The notes beneath the pieces were generated by a model. It was not told the DNA's origin. It did not search any database and was given only the letters and a program-made list of their open reading frames with translations. A DNA stretch of 48,553 nt from Didymella arachidicola (Eukaryota > Ascomycota > Dothideomycetes > Pleosporales > Didymellaceae): the NCBI GenBank assembly GCA_016630955.3, contig WOCF03000020.1, positions 1 to 48,553 of the forward strand, given 5' to 3'. A program made the translations under genes and the position numbers. Positions 31,528-39,351 of this stretch are shown here, piece after piece. The stretch's first letter is position 1, and every line of letters begins with the position of its first letter.

Positions 31528-33392
31528 ACGTACCTCACGGGTAAGTGGGCCACCCTGTCTAGTGGGCCACTTTTGCCAAGACCACACCAAAACTCTCTCC
31601 CTACACTAATGCCTCAACAACAAGGTCAATCAGACGCGTTAAAAGAAGCTCGGATACAGCTTGCACTTCAAGCTATCAAACAGGATGCGAATCTCTCCCT
31701 GCGACGCGTTGCAGCTATCTTCAACGTGCCCCGAACTACACTAGCCCAACGACGCGCTGGACAGCCCTCAAGAGTTGATTCTATGCCTAGCCGACGGTAT
31801 CTGGATGAGCACGCAGAGGAGGCGATTGTTGATCACGTTCTTTACCTTATACAGCGAGGAGAACCCCCTCGCTTGTCAGATGTGGCTGATATGGCCAATT
31901 TGCTGCGACAAGAGCGTGGAATGGCCCCTGTTGGCCGAAATTGGCCCAGTACGTTTGTAAAGCGTCAACCAAGGCTAAAAGTAAAGTTTAGTCGCAAGTA
32001 TGACTACAAGAGAGCCCTCTGCGAGGATCCTGAGATAATACAGGGCTGGTTCAGCCTAGTAGCTAATGTCAAAGCTAAGTACGGCATTGTGGACGAAGAC
32101 ACGTACAACTTTGACGAGACTGGCTTTGCAATGGGTCAGATTACCCCTGGAGCAGTGGTTGCAGACGTAGAGAACCGAGGACGAGCAAAGCAGATACAGC
32201 CAGGCAATAAGGAGTGGGCTACGTTAATCTTAGGCGTAAATGCTGCAGGGTGGGCTATTCCACCCTTTATTATCCTTAAAGCCAAAACCCACACCACCAA
32301 CTGGTCTAAGGACAAAGATCTGCCCCAGGACTGGGTAATTGGGGTCTCTGAGAACGGCTGGACCAACAACGAGCTTGGTCTTGACTGGTTGAAGCACTTT
32401 AACAGGCATACTAAGGAGCGTACCTATGGGACCCACCGTTTGCTACTTATAGACGGCCATGAGAGCCACCAGGCCGCAGCATTCACCCAATACTGCAAAG
32501 AGAACAAGATTGTAACTCTTACAATGCCTGCGCACTCATCGCACCTCTTGCAGCTGCTTGATGTGGGTTGTTTTGCCCCTTTGAAGCGGGAGTACGGGCA
32601 TCAGGTCAACAAGCTCTCGCGCAACCGGATCAACCACATAGACAAGCAGTCGTTCCTAGTATGCTTAAGAGCAGCATATAACGCGACTATCACCCCTAGC
32701 AACATCCAGGGAGGGTTCCGAGGCGCTGGATTGGTCCCCTTTGACCCAGAACGGGTCATATCAACCCTCAATGTGAGGCTGCGGACTCCATCACCCCAAC
32801 TACCTACCAACAACGAGCCCTGGCAGTCCCAAACCCCCAAAAACCTGCTTGAATTTCAGTCGCAATCAACTCTAATTCGAGACAAGTATAAGAGGCAGCA
32901 GGGCAGCTCACCAAATTCAGTGTATAGTGCGCTAGAGCACTATGCAAAGGGGGGAGCAAAGGTAGCGCACCAGCTTGCGTTGATGAGAAAGGAACGTGAT
33001 GAGCTTCGAGAGGCTCTAGCAGCTGCAACAGAGCGCAAATCACATAAAAGGAAGCGAATTCAAACAGGAGGGAGCATAACAGTTGAAGAGGCACAGCGTT
33101 TAACTGCTCTAAAGGAGTTTGGCGTGCGTGGTGATGGTAAGAAGCCAAAGAAGAGGATGCGCGCTGAAGGAGGTGAACTATCCCAACGACGGTGTGGAAC
33201 GTGCGGAGAGACAGGGCACAACGCGCGAACGTGTAAATAACACTTATCTACCATGGACCTTGCCAGGACGTCTTCCTCAGAACCCCCATACGCGAGGTGC
33301 TGTTACTATACTACAATTTAATGTGAAGTTTGGTGTGGTCTTGGCAAAAGTGGCCCACTAGACAGGGTGGCCCACTTACCCGTGAGGTACGT
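31528..33392 (+). mobile_element. Intact Fot1/pogo element, copy A
   Basis: 1865 bp with inverted repeats starting ACGTACCTCACGGGTAAGTG and containing two GTGGGCCAC(C/T) blocks, then TTTTGCCAAGACCACACC. TA duplications at 31526-31527 and 33393-33394. Appears identical to copy B (33956-35820), which lies inverted. Confidence 0.93.
31609..33240 (+). CDS. Fot1/pogo-type transposase, copy A
   Basis: 543 codons from ATG 31609 (frame is open earlier, but through the terminal repeat and without ATG). Helix-turn-helix (about residues 10-55), CENP-B/Tc5-type region (60-150), then the DDE_1 core with catalytic Asp near 169 (NFDETGF), 282 (LLIDGHESH) and 318 (LLDVGCF), i.e. about DD35D. It ends in a basic KSHKRKRIQ stretch and the CCHC knuckle CGTCGETGHNARTC. 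No stop or frameshift is present, so the element could be active. Compared with 11864-13516 the second block reads LLQLLDV rather than LLQPLDV. Confidence 0.93.
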   Translation: MPQQQGQSDALKEARIQLALQAIKQDANLSLRRVAAIFNVPRTTLAQRRAGQPSRVDSMPSRRYLDEHAEEAIVDHVLYLIQRGEPPRLSDVADMANLLRQERGMAPVGRNWPSTFVKRQPRLKVKFSRKYDYKRALCEDPEIIQGWFSLVANVKAKYGIVDEDTYNFDETGFAMGQITPGAVVADVENRGRAKQIQPGNKEWATLILGVNAAGWAIPPFIILKAKTHTTNWSKDKDLPQDWVIGVSENGWTNNELGLDWLKHFNRHTKERTYGTHRLLLIDGHESHQAAAFTQYCKENKIVTLTMPAHSSHLLQLLDVGCFAPLKREYGHQVNKLSRNRINHIDKQSFLVCLRAAYNATITPSNIQGGFRGAGLVPFDPERVISTLNVRLRTPSPQLPTNNEPWQSQTPKNLLEFQSQSTLIRDKYKRQQGSSPNSVYSALEHYAKGGAKVAHQLALMRKERDELREALAAATERKSHKRKRIQTGGSITVEEAQRLTALKEFGVRGDGKKPKKRMRAEGGELSQRRCGTCGETGHNARTCK

Positions 33393-33825
33393 TACCTCAC
33401 GAGCGAGCGGCGCACACGAGCGAGCGGCGCACCTAGTTTTACTAGTTAACTCTCTATTTTTACTTCTAAATAAGTCCTCTTATCCTAGGTATTAAATTCT
33501 AAATTTTTTATAGTAGAGCTGCAAGTATATAAAGAAGCTTTTTCTATAATCTAGAAGCTATAGCTAGAGTAGAAGACTAGCTATTAAGGAAAACATAAAA
33601 TGCAGGGATTATCTAGACCTACTTTTCTATATCTCTAGATCTAGAAGAGCTAGAGCTTAGTTACTTACGAGGCTTAAAGCATACTTAGATAAAATATACA
33701 TATTTAATTTTTAAAAGATTCTATAGAATAGTTCTAGAGTTATTAGCATCTAGATGTTTGGTTTTCCCTAGTAAAACTAGGTGCGCCGCTCGCCCATGTG
33801 CGCCGCTCGCCCGTGAGGTACGTTA

Positions 33826-33953
33826 AGAGTTTCTATATAATAGAGCTTATATAGAATAGCTAAGTAATAATACTCTATCTACTATAAGGTAATAAGAAAG
33901 GCCTAATATATAGTAAAATTTACTTAAAATTACTTAGCACTAAATTTATACTA
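33826..33953. other. AT-rich spacer between MITE and pogo copy B
   Basis: RIP-like AT-rich DNA without gene. Confidence 0.4.
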
Positions 33954-33955
33954 TA

Positions 33956-35820
33956 ACGTACCTCACGGGTAAGTGGGCCACCCTGTCTAGTGGGCCACTT
34001 TTGCCAAGACCACACCAAACTTCACATTAAATTGTAGTATAGTAACAGCACCTCGCGTATGGGGGTTCTGAGGAAGACGTCCTGGCAAGGTCCATGGTAG
34101 ATAAGTGTTATTTACACGTTCGCGCGTTGTGCCCTGTCTCTCCGCACGTTCCACACCGTCGTTGGGATAGTTCACCTCCTTCAGCGCGCATCCTCTTCTT
34201 TGGCTTCTTACCATCACCACGCACGCCAAACTCCTTTAGAGCAGTTAAACGCTGTGCCTCTTCAACTGTTATGCTCCCTCCTGTTTGAATTCGCTTCCTT
34301 TTATGTGATTTGCGCTCTGTTGCAGCTGCTAGAGCCTCTCGAAGCTCATCACGTTCCTTTCTCATCAACGCAAGCTGGTGCGCTACCTTTGCTCCCCCCT
34401 TTGCATAGTGCTCTAGCGCACTATACACTGAATTTGGTGAGCTGCCCTGCTGCCTCTTATACTTGTCTCGAATTAGAGTTGATTGCGACTGAAATTCAAG
34501 CAGGTTTTTGGGGGTTTGGGACTGCCAGGGCTCGTTGTTGGTAGGTAGTTGGGGTGATGGAGTCCGCAGCCTCACATTGAGGGTTGATATGACCCGTTCT
34601 GGGTCAAAGGGGACCAATCCAGCGCCTCGGAACCCTCCCTGGATGTTGCTAGGGGTGATAGTCGCGTTATATGCTGCTCTTAAGCATACTAGGAACGACT
34701 GCTTGTCTATGTGGTTGATCCGGTTGCGCGAGAGCTTGTTGACCTGATGCCCGTACTCCCGCTTCAAAGGGGCAAAACAACCCACATCAAGCAGCTGCAA
34801 GAGGTGCGATGAGTGCGCAGGCATTGTAAGAGTTACAATCTTGTTCTCTTTGCAGTATTGGGTGAATGCTGCGGCCTGGTGGCTCTCATGGCCGTCTATA
34901 AGTAGCAAACGGTGGGTCCCATAGGTACGCTCCTTAGTATGCCTGTTAAAGTGCTTCAACCAGTCAAGACCAAGCTCGTTGTTGGTCCAGCCGTTCTCAG
35001 AGACCCCAATTACCCAGTCCTGGGGCAGATCTTTGTCCTTAGACCAGTTGGTGGTGTGGGTTTTGGCTTTAAGGATAATAAAGGGTGGAATAGCCCACCC
35101 TGCAGCATTTACGCCTAAGATTAACGTAGCCCACTCCTTATTGCCTGGCTGTATCTGCTTTGCTCGTCCTCGGTTCTCTACGTCTGCAACCACTGCTCCA
35201 GGGGTAATCTGACCCATTGCAAAGCCAGTCTCGTCAAAGTTGTACGTGTCTTCGTCCACAATGCCGTACTTAGCTTTGACATTAGCTACTAGGCTGAACC
35301 AGCCCTGTATTATCTCAGGATCCTCGCAGAGGGCTCTCTTGTAGTCATACTTGCGACTAAACTTTACTTTTAGCCTTGGTTGACGCTTTACAAACGTACT
35401 GGGCCAATTTCGGCCAACAGGGGCCATTCCACGCTCTTGTCGCAGCAAATTGGCCATATCAGCCACATCTGACAAGCGAGGGGGTTCTCCTCGCTGTATA
35501 AGGTAAAGAACGTGATCAACAATCGCCTCCTCTGCGTGCTCATCCAGATACCGTCGGCTAGGCATAGAATCAACTCTTGAGGGCTGTCCAGCGCGTCGTT
35601 GGGCTAGTGTAGTTCGGGGCACGTTGAAGATAGCTGCAACGCGTCGCAGGGAGAGATTCGCATCCTGTTTGATAGCTTGAAGTGCAAGCTGTATCCGAGC
35701 TTCTTTTAACGCGTCTGATTGACCTTGTTGTTGAGGCATTAGTGTAGGGAGAGAGTTTTGGTGTGGTCTTGGCAAAAGTGGCCCACTAGACAGGGTGGCC
35801 CACTTACCCGTGAGGTACGT
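33956..35820 (-). mobile_element. Intact Fot1/pogo element, copy B (inverted relative to A)
   Basis: 1865 bp, same ends and same length as copy A, TA at 33954-33955 and 35821-35822. Every frame of A that I compared, coding and shadow, has an identical translation here, which implies identity over essentially the whole length. Confidence 0.93.
34108..35739 (-). CDS. Fot1/pogo-type transposase, copy B
   Basis: 543 codons from ATG 35739, identical in sequence to the protein of copy A. The open frame extends upstream through the terminal repeat into flanking DNA (to 35895) but without ATG, so that extension is not part of the protein. Intact triad and knuckle. Confidence 0.93.
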   Translation of the reverse strand: MPQQQGQSDALKEARIQLALQAIKQDANLSLRRVAAIFNVPRTTLAQRRAGQPSRVDSMPSRRYLDEHAEEAIVDHVLYLIQRGEPPRLSDVADMANLLRQERGMAPVGRNWPSTFVKRQPRLKVKFSRKYDYKRALCEDPEIIQGWFSLVANVKAKYGIVDEDTYNFDETGFAMGQITPGAVVADVENRGRAKQIQPGNKEWATLILGVNAAGWAIPPFIILKAKTHTTNWSKDKDLPQDWVIGVSENGWTNNELGLDWLKHFNRHTKERTYGTHRLLLIDGHESHQAAAFTQYCKENKIVTLTMPAHSSHLLQLLDVGCFAPLKREYGHQVNKLSRNRINHIDKQSFLVCLRAAYNATITPSNIQGGFRGAGLVPFDPERVISTLNVRLRTPSPQLPTNNEPWQSQTPKNLLEFQSQSTLIRDKYKRQQGSSPNSVYSALEHYAKGGAKVAHQLALMRKERDELREALAAATERKSHKRKRIQTGGSITVEEAQRLTALKEFGVRGDGKKPKKRMRAEGGELSQRRCGTCGETGHNARTCK

Positions 35821-35837
35821 TATGCCAAAACCGTACT

Positions 35838-35854
35838 GATGGGGTAGGGTTAGG
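35838..35854 (+). repeat. Interstitial telomere-junction-like sequence
   Basis: GATGGGGTAGGGTTAGG differs by one base from GATGGGTTAGGGTTAGG at the true telomere junction (48438-48454), in the same orientation. A CCGT lies just upstream in both (CCGTACTGAT here, CCCGTCGAT there). Too short to be conclusive alone. Confidence 0.6.
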
Positions 35855-36002
35855 TTGCCCCCAGGGGCGAAAATAGGAGCTGCCCCTAGGGGCAAAGAAC
35901 AGCTGCGCTAACAAGTCTAGGTATTGCCTGTGGCTTGCCCCCAGGGGCAGAGAACAGTTGGCTGGAGCTAGCAAGTTAAGTACCGCTTGCCCCCAGGGGC
36001 AA
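35855..36002. repeat. Array of four TTGCCCC/GGGGCAA palindromes
   Basis: Copies at 35855-35870, 35880-35895, 35935-35950 and 35987-36002; the fourth is TTGCCCCCAGGGGCAA. Copies 2 to 4 belong to loose direct repeats of 52-55 bp that share GGGGCA(A/G)AGAACAG after the palindrome and CAAGT further on. The array ends 141 bases before the ParB-like gene and a fifth copy follows that gene (38657). Confidence 0.85.
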
Positions 36003-36143
36003 AGAGGACCGTGCTAGAATCCGCGAACTCTTAACCTACTCACAACTAGCTTAGCGACTCGCATCTCCTGCAATAAAAAAATTCTTACCTTCTGAGGCAC
36101 TGCTCTTTCTACATCTTCTAACGCTAATACAACTAAAGCTGCG
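36003..36143. promoter_or_regulatory. Presumed promoter and 5' UTR of the ParB-like gene
   Basis: Short region between the palindromes and ATG 36144. No named promoter element seen; the assignment is by position. Confidence 0.3.
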
Positions 36144-38504
36144 ATGAAGCGCAAAAGTGCAGACGTCTCGACGGAAACAGGAAAAAGACAACGTACGGCT
36201 GTTAAGGAGATCAAAGAGGCAGACTCCATCTACAACCAAGCTGCGCTGTACCTGCTGGCAACAGCCAAATTTCCGATTGACGCACTCACCTCAGAATGGA
36301 GTATTGGTGTGAACAGACCCATCGACCAAGCGCACAAGCGTCGGCTCCGCCAGATTTTCGACGAGGCAGGCGTTCTTCGGCGAGACACAAGTCACCAATT
36401 GCAGATCGCTTGCTCCAAGGCGCAAGTGCAGCAGATGCTAGATCACCTAGAAGAGGAGAACCAGGCTCAGACCACTGCCATTGCAGCCGGAGGCGCTGAA
36501 GAGGGGGACTCGAAGTGGCCGTCGTTTGAAGGTTGGGCGGCCGTCATTGGAGCGAAGGCAGAGCTTATTGCAGGCCACCATCGCGTTGAAGCTTTCAAGG
36601 AGTATCTACGACTTCGCCGGTTGCCAGAGGAGGAACGGTGGTGGGTGTGCAGTATTTACGACAAAGGTTTCAGCCCCTGCACGTGCCAGCCAAGCCAACA
36701 AGCTAACCTAAAAGACAGATACGCTTCCCGCACACTTGCGCGTCCAGCTTCGCGCCAACCGAGAAGACATCATCCTTCCCGATAGCCACGGGCAGATATG
36801 GACAGAGCTAGCAACCCTGTCCTCCAACAATGGCCAGCTGTTCCAAGGTTCAAATAGGTCGGTTGAGCAAGAGATGCTGGAGCAACTAAGGCTCAGCAGC
36901 AGAGTAAAGTTTCCAGTCCGACGGCTGGCTACGCTGTGGAAGAATCTTAGCTGGAGACCGATGATCACTCAATGGTGCCGCACCTCGATTGGGCAGGCGA
37001 CCTTCAACATCTCCACGTTTGAGTGGATGGCAAGCTGCAGGATAGACGATGTAAGTGCAATTTGTATCTAGGCACGCTCTGTACATCTACGCTAAGCAAC
37101 CATCTAGTATTGGTTTTCTGCAATGAACGAGGTAACGAAGATCACATCAGAGTTCCAAGGCCAGCATGGACTGGACGTTCAGCTAGCCGACTGGAACAAG
37201 CTGGCTGGCCTACCGCGCGTACGAACTGTACACGAGGTGCGGGGATTGTTCTATCCTGGCCTTGAGCCTGACGTGGACCCCTATTCCTCAGGCACACGTC
37301 GGCGAGACTTGTTCCCGGACGCAGACGATGATGCATACCTTGGTTTGTATTAAACGGTTCTTTCAGAACCAGGACGCCGGTTCATTGACATCCAGGCGCT
37401 TTTAAGAACTACAAAGCAAGAAGGAAAACTAATGAGCATTGTGATGTCTCACGTCACCTTGTGGATAAACGCCGAACCCGCAAAGGTCTCAGACCGCGAC
37501 AACAACAAGCCTGCGCTGCGAAAGGACCTAGTCCCTGCGCTGCAAGCAAAGTATGGCGAAAGGACCTAGTCCCTGCGCTGCAAGCAAAGTATGGCGACAA
37601 GGCTGACGAGAAGTCTCGAGTCCTCCAGCAGGCAGTCCTTGATTACGTACATGGAAACGCAAAAGACTTCACCAGCTCTACGCTAGAGCACTATCTCCAC
37701 AAGTATCCGAGCGGAGACAACAAAGCCTACGGCACACGGTTCGAGCATAAGGTGTGGAGAGAAGTGCTGTCTATCGTCATAATCTACGCAGGGCCGTCTC
37801 TGCAGCACAAGTACATCGCCAGTCCCATTCCAGAGGAGGCTGGCAAGATCAGTCCGCCTACCATTGCACAGACTGCGCGTGATCTCATCTGTCAGATCCC
37901 AGAAGTTGCGAACGATTCAGCCCTTCGGTCAGCAACTGCAGCCAAACAGCTGCTTAGGATGATGCAGCCAGTGATTGCTCAATGGATAACACAGCAACAC
38001 GTGGATGCGTCGGATTCTTATAGCGAAGATGGGCCACTAACTACTGTCGACCTGGCAGATGAGCAGCGCGCGGAGAGCGGGCTGTTCTCTCAAGCATCAA
38101 TCAGCCACGCAACACACGAAGGGCAGCCATTAGCAGAAGCGCGGAAGCGTAGGCCCCTCCCCCGGGCCCAGAATGGATCAAGTACGCACCAAGCCATCCA
38201 GGAGCCAACCACTGCCCAATCACCAAGCTCCAGATCGACAGCGGAGTCGGACGCAGGGGCTTCATCACGAACGGAGATGCAGGAACGAGTGCTGATTGAC
38301 TTTTCCTTGGACGGGCTGAATAATCTCCGAAAGCAACACGGTCACAACAGCGCGATCAACCAGCAGTCGGCTCAGCTGCAACAGCATCCCCTCGCGACAG
38401 AGTCTCACCAGCCTGGATATCCATCCACACCTCTTTCTTCACGCGCCACGACCGGCTCAGGAGGACGTTGGAGGCAGAGAGCATCGGCAAGGCGTGGGAA
38501 ATGA
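36144..38504 (+). pseudogene. ParB/sulfiredoxin-fold-like protein gene, broken
   Basis: Exons 36144-36666, 36719-37050 and 37108 onward join in phase; introns 36667-36718 (GTTTCA..GCTAAC..ACAG) and 37051-37107 (perfect GTAAGT). Residues 1-20 are basic (KRKSADVS, GKRQRT), a likely nuclear signal. Residues 42-155 resemble the ParB/Srx N-domain: FPIDALTSEW, NRPIDQAHKRRLRQIF, and the phosphate-loop-like box ELIAGHHRVEAFKEYL. The frame meets TAA at 37351-37353, then stays open to a 38-bp tandem duplication (37520-37595) that shifts it, and continues to 38504 as a Ser/Gln-rich tail. A 24-nt intron at 37343-37366 would remove the TAA in phase. The duplication still breaks the frame. Fold call is from motif resemblance only. 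Confidence 0.6.
37520..37595 (+). repeat. 38-bp tandem duplication inside the ParB-like gene
   Basis: 37520-37557 and 37558-37595 are identical. 38 is not a multiple of three, and the duplication exactly accounts for the change of reading frame between the upstream and downstream halves of the gene. Confidence 0.92.
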
Positions 38505-38656
38505 CGAGGATTCATAAACTTCGAAGCCGCCGCAGAAGGTCCGACATTGGTACCTGGCACGTACCACAGTAGCTGAAGATGATCAGCGCTAGTAAAAATA
38601 AAGAATAGAGATTGCGTTACATGTTTACTGCTCTCAAGTTTAACCTGCCCCGTGGC

Positions 38657-38672
38657 TTGCCCCTGGGGGCAA
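38657..38672. repeat. Fifth TTGCCCC/GGGGCAA palindrome
   Basis: TTGCCCCTGGGGGCAA; with one more base each side (CTTGCCCC-TG-GGGGCAAG) it is a perfect 18-base palindrome. It lies about 150 bases after the end of the ParB-like gene. Confidence 0.85.
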
Positions 38673-38763
38673 GCGGACACCGCGCGATCCTTCCACCGGA
38701 TCCCGTCGGCGGTTGCTTCGCCTGTTCCTGCTATGGGAAAGTGCTGCCTATACATGTCTCACG

Positions 38764-38913
38764 ATGGATTTCGATGGATTTGACGACGAGCTTTTGAACC
38801 TAAGTCCACCCCAAGACATAGATCTATGGCCCAATTCGCCGCCAGCCGTTGTCGTAACGCAGCCTACCTCCACGCGACCGCCACGACCCCGAGCCTCGTT
38901 CGCGCTTGATGCG
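38764..38913 (+). other. Candidate first exon of the recombinase-like gene
   Basis: ATG 38764 opens 50 codons of an acidic, Pro-rich peptide (MDFDGFDDELLNLSPP..) that end at GCG|GTATAG, a possible donor in phase 0. An acceptor AG at 39350-39351 would join it in phase to the long frame at 39352, which has no usable ATG of its own. The implied intron (438 nt) is long for such a fungus, so this is a hypothesis. Confidence 0.3.
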
Positions 38914-39351
38914 GTATAGTGCGCGACTTCGGCCCTACTTCGTCCCCTCCCAGCCTTAGCCTGGAGTCGACCCCTTTTGATGCTCTATTTCGGTCTAGCT
39001 CGGCCCTGCACGGGCATGCATGCTCCAACACAGGGCAGCTATAGCAGTTCCTGCTTGTTACCTGTTGTTCTGTACTACTTTTACCTGCTTACGCATTAAC
39101 TAAGACGCCACGGCCTGCTATTCAATTGTGTGCTACTGTTAGCAACAAAGTAGTGCTATGTCTCACCAGACAGCGTCTCGCTGGATAGTCTACACGGGTA
39201 ATCCAGAAGCCGGTGTCTTTTCTGAAAGCGCCTCTAACCCTTCCTCATGGACTGTCCATTCAGGCGACTCAGCAAAGAGCAAGGCATGTGAATGACGTAC
39301 CTTTGCCGCACTTTTTATTCTATCTCACCCTCACTTGCTAATTATAGATAG

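Larger units (their letters stand above)
31523..33823. mobile_element. Pogo-type MITE split by a full-length pogo insertion
   Basis: The right end (33778-33823) reads inward as ACGTACCTCACGGGCGAGCG with repeated GCGAGCGGCGCAC, then CTAGTTTTACTAG. The left end has the same sequence (33393-33440), but its first bases ACG (31523-31525) are separated by the pogo element 31528-33392, which inserted at the TA inside the repeat. TA at 31521-31522 and 33824-33825 flanks the MITE. Without the insert it is about 434 bp and has no coding capacity; the core is AT-rich. Confidence 0.8.
38505..39351. other. Intergenic region with a palindrome and possible 5' exon(s)
   Basis: Holds palindrome 5 (38657-38672) and two short ATG-led frames: 38764-38913 and 39158-39295. 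The second has a GTGAAT donor at 39288 and a TGCTAATTATAG acceptor at 39347, but that splice leads out of the long downstream frame. No other gene seen. Confidence 0.4.

Noticed and set aside
35855..36002. CRISPR-like array
   Set aside because: Units are palindromes with irregular spacing (25-55 bp) in a eukaryotic subtelomere; no spacers and no cas genes.
39158..39295. First exon of the recombinase-like gene with intron 39288-39347
   Set aside because: Splice signals are good but every phase leads to a stop or the wrong frame.
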